A stretch of DNA of 64,000 bases from an uncultured Lactobacillus sp. GTDB taxonomy: Bacteria; Bacillota; Bacilli; Lactobacillales; Lactobacillaceae. Shown piece by piece: positions 52,793 through 62,111 of the stretch. The position numbers and the translations under genes were made by a program. The stretch spans positions 53,717-117,716 of the forward strand of contig CAOOYH010000002.1 in NCBI GenBank assembly GCA_948500755.1. The letters are read 5' to 3'. Within the stretch, counting starts at the first letter, position 1; each line of letters begins with the position of its first letter. The notes below the pieces were generated by a model. That model was not told the DNA's origin. It saw only the letters and a list, made by a program, of their open reading frames with translations, and did not search any database.

Positions 52793-52823
52793 AAAAATAG
52801 AGTTCCGTGGAACTCTATTTTTT
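52792..52823 (+). terminator. Bidirectional terminator between whiA and clpP
   Basis: ATAGAGTTCC / GGAACTCTAT stem with A- and T-runs; the two genes converge. Confidence 0.9.
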
Positions 52824-52836
52824 ATATTATTTGAAA

Positions 52837-53421
52837 TTACTTCTTTTTGTTAACCATAATTTCATCGATTAAACCGTATTCCTTAGCTTCTTCAGCAGTA
52901 AGGTAGTTATCACGTTCAGTATCCTTTTGGATCTTTTCCAAAGGTTGACCGGTAGTTTCGTGTAAGATTTGATTAATCTTCTTACGGCTCTTCAAAATTT
53001 CTTCAGCCGCAATTTGAATATCGGTTTGTTGACCTTGAGCACCACCTAAAGGTTGGTGAATTAAAACAGTTGAGTTAGGAAGTGCGAAACGCTTACCCTT
53101 AGTACCACTGGTCAAAAGAATAGATGCCATTGAAGCAGCCATACCAATTGCAATAGTAGAAACGTCTGATTTAATAAAGTTCATAGTATCCATAATTGCA
53201 AGACCAGAAGTAATTACTCCACCTGGTGAGTTAATGTAAAGAGAAATGTCTTTAGTATTGTCTTGTGCATCAAGGAATAATAATTGAGCGATGATTGAGT
53301 TAGCCATTTGGTCGTTGATTTCACCGCTAAGCATGATAATTCTGTCTTTTAATAAACGTGAGTAAATATCGTAGGCACGTTCGCCACGAGCAGTTTGTTC
53401 AATAACTGTAGGTACAAGCAT
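52837..53421 (-). CDS. clpP: ATP-dependent Clp protease proteolytic subunit
   Basis: Serine peptidase that with Clp ATPases degrades misfolded and regulatory proteins. The 194-residue protein has the full triad S97 (GMAASMAS), H122 and D171. The open frame reaches 53457, but AGGAGG precedes the ATG at 53421. Promoter and CIRCE operator lie just upstream. Confidence 0.97.
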   Translation of the reverse strand: MLVPTVIEQTARGERAYDIYSRLLKDRIIMLSGEINDQMANSIIAQLLFLDAQDNTKDISLYINSPGGVITSGLAIMDTMNFIKSDVSTIAIGMAASMASILLTSGTKGKRFALPNSTVLIHQPLGGAQGQQTDIQIAAEEILKSRKKINQILHETTGQPLEKIQKDTERDNYLTAEEAKEYGLIDEIMVNKKK

Positions 53422-53444
53422 ATATTTGCCTCCTATAAAAATTA

Positions 53445-53471
53445 TTAGCACTCTCATGAGTACAGTGCTAA
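53445..53471 (-). promoter_or_regulatory. CIRCE element (HrcA operator) of clpP
   Basis: TTAGCACTC-N9-CAGTGCTAA, one mismatch to the CIRCE consensus TTAGCACTC-N9-GAGTGCTAA. Read on the minus strand it follows directly on the -10 and covers the transcription start. Confidence 0.85.
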
Positions 53472-53499
53472 TTAAATCACTTACTTTTAATTATGTCAA
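53471..53499 (-). promoter_or_regulatory. clpP promoter
   Basis: On the minus strand TTGACA (53499-53494), 17-bp spacer, TTTAAT (53476-53471). An inverted repeat AGCATC-A-GATGCT (53506-53518) lies just upstream of the -35. No CtsR box was found. Confidence 0.75.
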
Positions 53500-53613
53500 T
53501 AGATGAGCATCAGATGCTAAAAATTAATTAAATTGTATTGATTTTGTATTTTTCTATTACTATGGTTCATATTACAATAGAAGTAGTGAATTATTATTTC
53601 GGAGGGAATTTTT

Positions 53614-55296
53614 TTGAATTATTCAAAGAAAGTTTTGACATGTGCGTCTGCTTTAGTGATCAGTTTAGGAATTTTTGCTGGTTATTCTACAACTACATTT
53701 GCAGCAAGTACTAGTCAAAACACAAGTACAAAGAAAACTGACTCAAGTGCCAAAAGTGATATAGATTCTTCAAGCAAAAAGGATTTAGCTACCAAAGATG
53801 ATAGTGAAGCGGGTAATGTAACTGATAAAAAGAAAGAGCCTGCGCAAACTACTACTAGTTACGATATTATGACTAAAGTAGCTGGAGCTAAGAATTACAA
53901 GGTCTGGAAGAGTGTTTCAAACGGTAAGGTTCATACTAAGGTTGCTGACGGACAAAACTTCCGTTATAGTCATATCCAATCAAATCAAAGTATTAAGACT
54001 AAGAAGTATACTTATTGGTTGATTTATGTTGATGGTCGACGTGTAGGTTGGGTTAACCAAAACTACTTCGCTAGAAATACAATCGAAACTCCAAAGACCG
54101 TTTCTTTGGTAAGAAATGATAATTATACTTTTGATCCTAAAGATGCAATCAGTTATGCGACTGATTCAACTGGTACAGTCGTAGACAACCAAGAAGTGAA
54201 TGTTTCTAAGTCTACGATTAATTGTGGTACGCCAAAGACTTATAAGGTAAAGTACACTTATGGTTCAGGTAGTTCAACTGTAGCTATTACAGTAAGAAAG
54301 AGTACTAAAGAAGGATACGGGGATGCCGATAGCGTTTCAGCTAAAAAGGGTACTAATGATTTTCAATCATGGGATTCTCACTACGGTGCCTCAATCAACT
54401 ATATCAGTCCTAAAGAATTCCAACCAGAAACTGCAAAGCATACTTTTTCTAGTGGGGATCTTTCTTTGACTACTCGTTTATATCAACCAGTTTTATTAAG
54501 TATTAAAACTGGTTCTGATGATGGAAATATCAATCGTGTAGGTCATATTCCAGAAGGTGTAACGGTTTCAAACAACTGGGCTTATACTAGTTTACTCAGC
54601 CACACTAATTTGATGAATGGCCATATTGTTGGTTATGATTTAAGTAAGTTGAAGAGTCCTTATAATCCTCAACACTTGAATGAAATGAGTCAAGATAAAT
54701 TTAATAAGTATGTTCAAAACATTAAAGTAAGTCCTTATATTCCAATTGGTCACGGACAAGCTTTAGGTTCCACTGACAAGTATATTTATGCTTTAGTTAA
54801 CGACCACACTATGCACCAAACTACTGATTCTGAAGAATTAGTTCAAATCCGTAAGAGTGATATGTGTATCAATAAGATTTGGACTGTTAAGACTTGGAAT
54901 AAGGGTAATGCAGAAGATTCACGTTACTACCAAAACGCAGTGGTAGTTGATGATCATACTATGTACGGTCTTTACCATGATACTGAAAAACATCGTTATG
55001 AATACTGGAAATTATCACGGACTGGTGATAATTGGTACTCACAATTAGTTGGAGTAACTGATGGTGACTTCGTAAATAATGGTGCACCGGTTCAAGGATT
55101 TACGTATGATTCACAGAACAATAACTTCTATATTTCCTTCAATGACTTAATCTTTAAGGTCGCTTACGATGGAACTCTTAAGCAATCCTATCAATTCAAG
55201 AGTGGTCGTGAGGTAGAAGGTATTTCAATTAGTGATAACAAGTTATATGTAAACTTAGCTCAAAGAGCAGAATTACTAGTTGGCGATCTGAAATAA
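53614..55296 (+). CDS. Secreted GW/SH3-like domain surface protein
   Basis: A 560-residue exported protein of unknown function. It has a Sec signal peptide (about 1-30, ending TTTFA-A), a low-complexity Ser/Thr/Lys/Asp linker (31-80), then one GW-type SH3-like module (about 85-150, with GRRVGWVNQNYFAR), which should bind wall or lipoteichoic acids. The large C-terminal part has no recognised domain. There is no LPXTG motif. The start is a TTG with GGAGGGA upstream. The gene at 62112 is a broken paralogue; shared stretches include IRKSDM.INKIWT and LAQRAEL near the C-terminus. Confidence 0.8.
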   Translation: MNYSKKVLTCASALVISLGIFAGYSTTTFAASTSQNTSTKKTDSSAKSDIDSSSKKDLATKDDSEAGNVTDKKKEPAQTTTSYDIMTKVAGAKNYKVWKSVSNGKVHTKVADGQNFRYSHIQSNQSIKTKKYTYWLIYVDGRRVGWVNQNYFARNTIETPKTVSLVRNDNYTFDPKDAISYATDSTGTVVDNQEVNVSKSTINCGTPKTYKVKYTYGSGSSTVAITVRKSTKEGYGDADSVSAKKGTNDFQSWDSHYGASINYISPKEFQPETAKHTFSSGDLSLTTRLYQPVLLSIKTGSDDGNINRVGHIPEGVTVSNNWAYTSLLSHTNLMNGHIVGYDLSKLKSPYNPQHLNEMSQDKFNKYVQNIKVSPYIPIGHGQALGSTDKYIYALVNDHTMHQTTDSEELVQIRKSDMCINKIWTVKTWNKGNAEDSRYYQNAVVVDDHTMYGLYHDTEKHRYEYWKLSRTGDNWYSQLVGVTDGDFVNNGAPVQGFTYDSQNNNFYISFNDLIFKVAYDGTLKQSYQFKSGREVEGISISDNKLYVNLAQRAELLVGDLK

Positions 55297-55312
55297 AATA
55301 GGCCATCTAAAT

Positions 55313-55357
55313 AAAGGGTAGATAGAAACATGAAGATGTTTTTATCTACCTTTTTTA
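55313..55357 (+). terminator. Terminator of the surface-protein gene
   Basis: Two-part stem GGTAGATA / TATCTACC and AAACAT / ATGTTT, loop GAAG, T-run. Confidence 0.9.
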
Positions 55358-55545
55358 TTTTTGACGTAGAACAACTCAATTGCTTTTACTTGCTTTTTAT
55401 ATTTTTAGCTTCTAATCTAAAAGGTGAATATATAATTATTATCTTAACTTGCAAGTTATTATATAAATAGTTATTTATTGTATTAATTTTTTATTTTTAT
55501 AGATTAACTTTCAGTAAGTTTGTTTTGGAAGAAGTGAGTATTTGC

Positions 55546-57195
55546 ATGGGAGAAGAAAAAACTAACGGGGAAAAGACCTATATCTCCGTACTTGCCTTAA
55601 CAATGATGAACGTTTCCATTGTTGCAGGACTAGCAAATGATGTTCAACAGTCATTTTATGGGCTTGCCTCAGTAACCTACTTCGCAATTGGCGCCATTTG
55701 TTTCTTTATCCCAACAGCTCTAGTTGCTGCGGAATTAGGTTCAGGTTGGAGTAATCGTGGAGGAATTTTCCGTTGGGTTGGTGAAGGATTAGGTAAAGGC
55801 TGGGGATTAACATGTTTACTCATCCTGTGGTTTCAATTGATTCTGAACTTTGGGATGGGAATGCCTAGTTTTACTGCAACAATAATGTTTTATACACCCA
55901 ACTATGATGCAGCTGTTAAGTTTGCGCAAGCACCCCAGCATGAATTACTGATTATGACTGGTTGGATTATTTTGTATTGGATTCTTACATATCTTTCGAC
56001 TAAAGGTGTTAAAGCTTTCTCTAATATCGCTAAATACGGAGTTATTATCGGAAGTTTGATCCCTTTGGCAGTTATGATTATTTTGGCTATTGTTTGGGTA
56101 GCTCAAGGCCACCAACCAGTTATTCCAATGACATTTAAAGGATTAGTTCCAAAATGGAATGGAATGAGTACTCTAGCCTTAGCTGCGGGAGTGTTTTTCT
56201 CATATACGGGTATTGATATGAATGCTGCTCATATCAAACAATTAAAACATCCAGAAAAAGATTTTACTAAAGCAATGTTTATTTCGATTATTCTTGCTTT
56301 CTTGATCTTTGTTGTTGGTACGGTAATTATTGCGATGATTATTCCAGAAAAGCAAATCAATGTTTTATATACCCTTTATTCTGTATTTCGGGTTTTAGGC
56401 TCTACAATCGGGATGCCCTGGTTGTATATGATTCTTGTTTGGGCATTACTTTTCAATACGATTGCTATGGTTGTTACTAATATGGCAGGTCCATCATTTA
56501 TGCTAGGACAAGTTGGAGGCAGTGGCTTTTTGCCACACTGGTTCCAGCAAAATAATAAACATAATATGCCAGCTCATTTAATGTATACCCAAATCGCCGG
56601 TATGACTATCGTTGCCTATTTAGTTAAATTGATTCCTAATGTTGAAGGCTTTGTAATTTTATTAACTCAAACAATTACTGTTTTATACATGATTTACTAT
56701 ATCTTGATGTTTACTGCTTTTTTGCGCTTGCGTTATGACCAACCTAACCGTCCTCGTTCATTTAGAGTTCCAGGAGGAAAAGTGGGGGCATGGATTGTTG
56801 CAGGATTAGGGTTGGTTTCTTCAGCTTTTGCAATTGTTCTTGCCATTTATCCTCCAGCACAGGTTAAGTCCGAAGTAGGATCACCTATAATTTATATTTC
56901 AGTTATTCTAGCTTTAGTGGCTGTAGTTCTGGTTATTTGCTTTAGCGTATATCAGCTTTCAAAGAAGCATCCTAATTGGGTAAATCCTCATAACAAGTTT
57001 GCCCCGTTTACTTGGGAAATCGAAGGGCTTAAAAAGCCAGGAAAAGTTTTGTCAAACGTTCCTACCACCGTTATGTCTAAAGATCAAAACCCTATGGGGA
57101 TGCCAATTAAGCGTCCTTATAAGCCAGATCAACAGGTTTCTAATAATATTGTCAAGGAAGATGAAAATAACGAAATTTCAACTAGTAAAAATTGA
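55546..57195 (+). CDS. Amino acid permease (APC superfamily)
   Basis: A 549-residue transporter with about 12 membrane helices and a long hydrophilic C-terminus. The fold resembles glutamate/GABA antiporters (GadC/YjeM-type). The frame opens at 55525, but the ATG at 55546 begins MGEEKTNGEK and is preferred; its SD (GAAGTGAG) is modest. It is the first gene of the cluster permease - C1 aminopeptidase - NTN hydrolase. The substrate is unknown. Confidence 0.82.
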   Translation: MGEEKTNGEKTYISVLALTMMNVSIVAGLANDVQQSFYGLASVTYFAIGAICFFIPTALVAAELGSGWSNRGGIFRWVGEGLGKGWGLTCLLILWFQLILNFGMGMPSFTATIMFYTPNYDAAVKFAQAPQHELLIMTGWIILYWILTYLSTKGVKAFSNIAKYGVIIGSLIPLAVMIILAIVWVAQGHQPVIPMTFKGLVPKWNGMSTLALAAGVFFSYTGIDMNAAHIKQLKHPEKDFTKAMFISIILAFLIFVVGTVIIAMIIPEKQINVLYTLYSVFRVLGSTIGMPWLYMILVWALLFNTIAMVVTNMAGPSFMLGQVGGSGFLPHWFQQNNKHNMPAHLMYTQIAGMTIVAYLVKLIPNVEGFVILLTQTITVLYMIYYILMFTAFLRLRYDQPNRPRSFRVPGGKVGAWIVAGLGLVSSAFAIVLAIYPPAQVKSEVGSPIIYISVILALVAVVLVICFSVYQLSKKHPNWVNPHNKFAPFTWEIEGLKKPGKVLSNVPTTVMSKDQNPMGMPIKRPYKPDQQVSNNIVKEDENNEISTSKN

Positions 57196-57228
57196 ATAAA
57201 TACGTGATTTTAGGGAAAAGAGATTACT

Positions 57229-58554
57229 ATGGTACAAATTGATAATAAGAATTTAAAACAAATTAGATCAGAGTTTTTAGATACATCAAAGTATCGTAAC
57301 ACTCAAAATGCTGTAATGAAAAATGGTATTAAGAAGTCAATTACAAATCAAAGCGAAATAAATTCACATCCATTCATATTTTCAATTGATATTGATTCAA
57401 ATAAAGTTATGAATCAAAAGAAATCTGGGCGTTGTTGGGACTTCTCAGGTTTAAATTTTATTCGTTACCATATTGAAAAAGATCACCATATTAAAGATAT
57501 GGAGTTATCGCCTAGCTATATTTATTTTTATGACAAGCTTGAAAAGGGTAATTATTTTTACCAAAACATTATTGATACAGCTGATCAGCCACTGTCTGAT
57601 CGTTTAGTAAACTGGTTACTTACTACCCCTCAACAAGACGGCGGCGATTGGCAATTACTTGTTGATTTAATCGAAAAATACGGGATTGTGCCAATGCAAG
57701 CTATGCCAGAAGATGCAGTCAGTGCTAACTCTCAAGAATTGAATCGAATGTATGATAGAAAATTGCAAAAAGATGCTTTGAAGCTACGTGATTTGGTTAA
57801 TAGTGATGCATCTGACGAAAAGATAAAGAGTGTGCTTCATCAAATGAACGCAGAAAACTATCGTATTTTAGCCATTTCTTTAGGTACACCTCCAGAAAAA
57901 TTTACTTATGAATATCGTGATGAAAATGATGAATATCATACTACTGGTCAAGTTACTCCATTGGAATTCTTTAAGAAGTTTGTGAATATTAACTTTAATG
58001 ACTATGTTGAACTAATGAATTTGCCGGGAGATAAATATCCATATAATACGCCATTTGCTGTTGAAATCTCTGGAAATATGGTTGATGGACAACCAAGTCG
58101 TTACTTCAACGTTTCAATGAAGGATATGGAAAAGACTGCAATTGAACAATTGAAAGATGATGAACCTGTATGGTTTGGCTGTGATGTTCTTCAAGAATGG
58201 GCACCACAAGCTGGAGTTTTAACTGAAAAGGTCTTTGACTGGGATCGTTCATTTGGGATTAAGTTAGGTACTGATAAGACCAAGAGATTTGAATACCGTG
58301 AAAGTTTACCAACACACGCAATGCTTATTTCTGGAGTTGATATGCGTGATGATGAGCCGGTTAGATGGAAGATTCAAAACTCTTGGGGTTCAAAAGTTGG
58401 TCACAAAGGGTACTTCATTATGGGCAACGATTGGATGGAACAATATACCTATGAAACTGTTGTTAATAAGAAGTACTTAACTAAAAAGCAACTTGCAGAT
58501 TATCAAAAAGAACCAGTAATGCTTCCATATTGGAATGCAATGAACCCAATTTAA
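57229..58554 (+). CDS. pepC: C1-family aminopeptidase (PepC/bleomycin-hydrolase type)
   Basis: Cytoplasmic cysteine peptidase that frees N-terminal amino acids from peptides. The 441-residue protein has the full papain-like set: oxyanion Gln in MNQKKSGRCW, the nucleophile Cys in GRCWDF, His in PTHAML, Asn in QNSWGS. It belongs to the PepC/PepE/PepG group; which one cannot be settled. CWDFSGLN replaces the common CWMFAALN, so it looks like a divergent paralogue. The next gene starts 13 nt later. Confidence 0.88.
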   Translation: MVQIDNKNLKQIRSEFLDTSKYRNTQNAVMKNGIKKSITNQSEINSHPFIFSIDIDSNKVMNQKKSGRCWDFSGLNFIRYHIEKDHHIKDMELSPSYIYFYDKLEKGNYFYQNIIDTADQPLSDRLVNWLLTTPQQDGGDWQLLVDLIEKYGIVPMQAMPEDAVSANSQELNRMYDRKLQKDALKLRDLVNSDASDEKIKSVLHQMNAENYRILAISLGTPPEKFTYEYRDENDEYHTTGQVTPLEFFKKFVNINFNDYVELMNLPGDKYPYNTPFAVEISGNMVDGQPSRYFNVSMKDMEKTAIEQLKDDEPVWFGCDVLQEWAPQAGVLTEKVFDWDRSFGIKLGTDKTKRFEYRESLPTHAMLISGVDMRDDEPVRWKIQNSWGSKVGHKGYFIMGNDWMEQYTYETVVNKKYLTKKQLADYQKEPVMLPYWNAMNPI

Positions 58555-58567
58555 AGAAGGCAATATT

Positions 58568-59923
58568 ATGACGTTAACGGATACGCAAAGTAAAATTGTC
58601 GCAAAAGCTACTAAAAAAGATATTAATGGTTGGCATTATTTATCCGTTCAAGGTGATCCGTATGAAATTGGCTTTCAACATGGTTATCTTTTAACTAATG
58701 AGTTTAGGGATGCAGTTCGCGTTTACACTCATATGACGCTTGAGTTATATGGAATGGATTATTCTTTCTTTGCTAATCAAGCAGTTAAAATGCATAAGGA
58801 TAGAATTCCCGAAGAATATTTGGAAGAAATGCAAGGGATGGCTGATGGTTTTACTGCCAACGGTTTGAAAACTAGTGTTAATGATATTCTCGGCTGGAAT
58901 GATTGGATGGAATTAACTGGTTATTGGTGGCCCCAAGTTGCAGCTAATTATTCTAATAATCCTCCTCAAGGACCGCGTGGATCTCATTGCTCTGCATTTG
59001 TTGCTACAGGATCTGCTACCAAAGATGGTAAACCCGTAATTGCTCATGAAAGTTTTGATGATTTTTGGAGTGGTCAATACTTTAACGTTTGTGAAGAAGT
59101 TCATCCAACTAATGGCCATGCATTTAAAATGCAAACTGTTCCTGGTTATATCGATTCGATGACCGACTTCTATGTTACTGATGCTGGTCTTGGTATTACT
59201 GAAACAACAATCGCTGGTTTTGTTGGCTATGATGTAAAAGGGATGCCTGAATTTATTCGTGCACGCAAGGCTACCCAATATGCAAATAATATTGATCAAT
59301 GGGTAAAATTGGTTAATGAAGGTAATAATGGTGGCTATGCCAATATTTGGCTTCTTTGTGATACTAATACTGATGAGATTGCCCGTTTTGAACAAGGATT
59401 AAAGCATCAAGAGTTGCTAAAGTCAACTGATGGATTCTATTATGGTTGTAACGCTTGTCACAATCCAAGGATTCGAAATCTTGAATGTGTTGATAATGGC
59501 TATAACGATACTCGCCAACAAACTGGAGCCCGTAGAGCACGCTTTGAAAAATTATTACCAGAAGTATCTGGGACTATTGATGATGAGGTGGCCAAAAGGA
59601 TCTTAGCAGATAAGTATGATCTATATTTGGGCTATCAATGTGCTTCTTCACGTGATATTTGTGCTCACTATGATGTTGACCCTCAATACTATGCTGACGA
59701 TCCTCACGGCGTTTGGAATGTACCTTTCTTCCCAGGTGGCTCATGTGATGGAAAATGTGCAGATGCAGCCGATATTCAAAACTTAAATATGTGGGGAATT
59801 TTTGGCAGAGCTGATGGCGAACCGTTCGATGCAAAAAGTTTTATGAAGCAACATCCGGAATGGAATTGGCAAAAAGGTTATCTATATGATAGACCAAGTC
59901 AACCTTGGACATTATTTAGTTAA
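58568..59923 (+). CDS. NTN-hydrolase-type protein (phospholipase-B-like/C45-like)
   Basis: A 451-residue protein with no signal peptide. The centre reads GSHCSAFVATGSATKDGKPVIAHESFDDF: a putative self-exposed nucleophile C141 followed by a strand-turn-strand pattern typical of phospholipase-B-like (LAMA) and C45 acyltransferase families. Those enzymes remove acyl or aminoacyl groups from amides. Its linkage with a peptidase and a permease suggests release of an amino compound from a conjugate, but the substrate is unknown. SD AAAGAAGG. Confidence 0.7.
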   Translation: MTLTDTQSKIVAKATKKDINGWHYLSVQGDPYEIGFQHGYLLTNEFRDAVRVYTHMTLELYGMDYSFFANQAVKMHKDRIPEEYLEEMQGMADGFTANGLKTSVNDILGWNDWMELTGYWWPQVAANYSNNPPQGPRGSHCSAFVATGSATKDGKPVIAHESFDDFWSGQYFNVCEEVHPTNGHAFKMQTVPGYIDSMTDFYVTDAGLGITETTIAGFVGYDVKGMPEFIRARKATQYANNIDQWVKLVNEGNNGGYANIWLLCDTNTDEIARFEQGLKHQELLKSTDGFYYGCNACHNPRIRNLECVDNGYNDTRQQTGARRARFEKLLPEVSGTIDDEVAKRILADKYDLYLGYQCASSRDICAHYDVDPQYYADDPHGVWNVPFFPGGSCDGKCADAADIQNLNMWGIFGRADGEPFDAKSFMKQHPEWNWQKGYLYDRPSQPWTLFS

Positions 59924-59928
59924 ACAAT

Positions 59929-59967
59929 AAAAATAGTGCTAGATAGCTTTTTAGCACTATTTTTTTG
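59929..59967 (+). terminator. Bidirectional terminator between the NTN hydrolase and perR
   Basis: AAATAGTGCTA / TAGCACTATTT stem, A- and T-runs on both sides. Confidence 0.85.
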
Positions 59968-60403
59968 TCTTTTTTTGACATTTGGGACAAAGACCGAAAA
60001 TTTCTAAATGGCTGGCACTAGTGGTAAAACCGGTTTGTTCCTCCGCATTTTTTCGCATTTGATCTTCAATTTTATCAAAATTAGGATAGAAAACGTCGGC
60101 AATTTTACCACAATTTTTACAAATGATGTGAAAGTGAGGCTTAACGAAAAAATCATAGTGAGTTGAATTATCCCCATTTTTGATTTCCATAATAATCCCT
60201 ACCTTAACCAATGTATTTAAAGTATTGTAAATAGTAGCCTTATTTATCAAGCCCACTGATTTTTGTGCTTGATAAATAGTTTCAACGGTTGGATGGTTAT
60301 GATGAGACATTAAATAGGTTAAAATCTGTAATCTAGGTTTGGTAACTTTAAGATTGTGTTCGTGTAAAAGTTTATGTGCTTGATCTTCTAATGTTGCTTT
60401 CAA
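59957..60403 (-). CDS. perR: Peroxide-responsive repressor PerR (Fur family)
   Basis: A 148-residue Fur-family regulator. Metal site residues match PerR spacing exactly: H37, D84, H90, H92, D103 (Bacillus H37, D85, H91, H93, D104), with Asp where Fur has Glu. The structural zinc cysteines are C95-x2-C98 and C139-x2-C142. Hence it should sense H2O2 by histidine oxidation with Fe(II). The start is a TTG with a strong GGAGGGGA. Likely target: dps and other peroxide genes (inference). Confidence 0.88.
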   Translation of the reverse strand: MKATLEDQAHKLLHEHNLKVTKPRLQILTYLMSHHNHPTVETIYQAQKSVGLINKATIYNTLNTLVKVGIIMEIKNGDNSTHYDFFVKPHFHIICKNCGKIADVFYPNFDKIEDQMRKNAEEQTGFTTSASHLEIFGLCPKCQKKTKK

Positions 60404-60452
60404 AAAATCCCCTCCATTATGTTTTTGCTAAAACCAGTGTATCATGCGCAAA

Positions 60453-60480
60453 CAAAAAACACCCTTAAAAAGGATGTTTA
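60453..60480 (-). terminator. Terminator of the downstream permease gene (minus strand)
   Basis: On the minus strand AAACATCC / GGGTGTTT stem (one mismatch) followed by a T-run, between the permease stop (60493) and perR. Confidence 0.7.
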
Positions 60481-60492
60481 TTTGTAATTATT

Positions 60493-61929
60493 CTAATCTA
60501 AAATTGCCGCATCTTCATGCTTTTTAATAGCTGGTAGAATAAGGCCAAGTGCGACCAAAATGATTGGAGTGATAATATTTAAGAATAGGGTAAATGAATC
60601 TGGTGAGTAAATTCCAAATATACAACAAGCAGCCGTGATTCCGAAACACCATACACCGGCGGTATAAGCAAGCGGTTGAGATTTGGTCATTTGATAGCTC
60701 GTCTCAAATTTTGCTTGTTGTTTTCTTAATGCAATATAGGCTGCAAATACCCACAAATAACGCATAGGCATTGTGGTCGAGTTTAATTTAACCAATTGAG
60801 CCATAACTGATTGAGCATCGGGAAGTAATGCTTGAGCGGCAATTAAACTTCCTGAAAGAATTACGACCATCCAGATACCATTAATATAAGCACCATGTTT
60901 ATTAATCTTTAGCAATTTCTTAGGGATGAATTCTTTAGCTTGTTTACTACCAAGCAACATTCTTAGTGGGGCGTCGATACTAATAACTAAAGTTGAAAAT
61001 TGGCCAATTACATTACACCAAGAGTAGATGTACATGAATAAACCACCCACATGATAATATTCACCTAATCTTTGAAAGGCCATGTAAGGTCCGTTAGAAA
61101 TATATTCATTAAGGTTTTTATTGACGACTTGTGGATCAAACATTAAAGCCATTGCAAAAGTACCAAGGATAGCAGAAATCATAACCATAATAGCTAATGC
61201 CATCATTGCCTTAGGAAAGTTTTTAGAAGGATCCTTAACTTTATTTACATATGGGGAGATCTTTTCACAGCCACCAACTGCAAATACTAAGATTGAAAGA
61301 GAGGTTAAGTATTTTATATTAAAGGTTGGCATTAAGCTCTTCCAATTAAAGTTAATGGAATAATAATTGGCATGAGGATTAATAGCAGGAGCTGCAAACA
61401 TCATAATGATGAATAAAATTGACATAATGAACATTGAAGTCCCCGCTACGGTAGCTAATCCTTTTAAAACTTGAATTCCGCGACTTGTAACCCAGCAGAA
61501 GAATAGAAAAACAACTAAAGTTGCAAATTGAGTCCAAGCAGTTGGTAAGCTATCATACCAAAGTGTATTCCCAAAAATTCCCCAGGCCATGGCTCGGAGT
61601 CCACCAGTTCCTTTACTAGAAATATATACAATATGGCAGGCCCAGTAAGTCCAACCTGCATAATAAGCCCATTTTGCACCCATTGTAGCCTCTACCCATG
61701 AGGAGACACCACCTTCAGCATTTTTAAAAGTAGCACCCAATTCTCCTACCATTAAGGCATAAGGAACAAAGTAGAGCAAGAACATAATAATCCAACTAAA
61801 GATGACTTTTGTTCCATCAAAGTAGACAAATCCATTAACAACATTTCCAAATCCCCATACAGTAGAAAAGGCCATCATTGCTAATGTCGTCCACATCATC
61901 TTTTTAGGATTGCTTTGAGATTCAACCAT
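60493..61929 (-). CDS. Amino acid permease (APC superfamily), second
   Basis: A 478-residue transporter with about 12 membrane helices; the N-terminus MMWTTLAMMAFSTVWGFGN is typical of the YjeM-like group of glutamate/GABA-type antiporters. AAAGGAGAA precedes the ATG. It is not closely related in sequence to the permease at 55546, and is oriented away from the cluster. A cre-like site overlaps the region just after its -10 (see regulatory entry). The substrate is unknown. Confidence 0.82.
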   Translation of the reverse strand: MVESQSNPKKMMWTTLAMMAFSTVWGFGNVVNGFVYFDGTKVIFSWIIMFLLYFVPYALMVGELGATFKNAEGGVSSWVEATMGAKWAYYAGWTYWACHIVYISSKGTGGLRAMAWGIFGNTLWYDSLPTAWTQFATLVVFLFFCWVTSRGIQVLKGLATVAGTSMFIMSILFIIMMFAAPAINPHANYYSINFNWKSLMPTFNIKYLTSLSILVFAVGGCEKISPYVNKVKDPSKNFPKAMMALAIMVMISAILGTFAMALMFDPQVVNKNLNEYISNGPYMAFQRLGEYYHVGGLFMYIYSWCNVIGQFSTLVISIDAPLRMLLGSKQAKEFIPKKLLKINKHGAYINGIWMVVILSGSLIAAQALLPDAQSVMAQLVKLNSTTMPMRYLWVFAAYIALRKQQAKFETSYQMTKSQPLAYTAGVWCFGITAACCIFGIYSPDSFTLFLNIITPIILVALGLILPAIKKHEDAAILD

Positions 61930-61954
61930 ATTTTTCTCCTTTATTTAAATAATA

Positions 61955-61973
61955 TGTGAACCCTTTCATTATA
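61955..61973 (-). promoter_or_regulatory. Permease promoter with cre-like site
   Basis: Minus strand TATAAT (61973-61968) is followed at once by TGAAAGGGTTCACA (61968-61955), which matches the cre consensus TGWAANCGNTNWCA except at one position (G for C). No clear -35. Confidence 0.55.
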
Positions 61974-62041
61974 TAACAAGTTAACAAATAAAAGTGACAA
62001 ACTAATAAAACTATAACTATTATTTGTATACTAAAAACATG

Positions 62042-62069
62042 TTGAATTTTGTATTCTACTTGGTATACT
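62042..62069 (+). promoter_or_regulatory. Promoter of the broken surface-protein gene
   Basis: TTGAAT, 16-bp spacer with extended TG, TATACT. The promoter and RBS (GGAGGAA) look intact although the gene is not. Confidence 0.6.
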
Positions 62070-62111
62070 ATTTTTGGTTTTTATCGATATTTGATAATTT
62101 GGAGGAAAAGA

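Noticed and set aside
58913..59395. 160-codon minus-strand frame opposite the NTN hydrolase
   Set aside because: Shadow of a clear gene, with no RBS and an unlikely protein composition.
9886..62040. Shared 15-mer GTATACTAAAAACAT before the hydrolase gene (9886) and the broken surface gene (62026)
   Set aside because: In AT-rich promoter DNA of this length one such match is expected by chance, and the two genes are not otherwise related.
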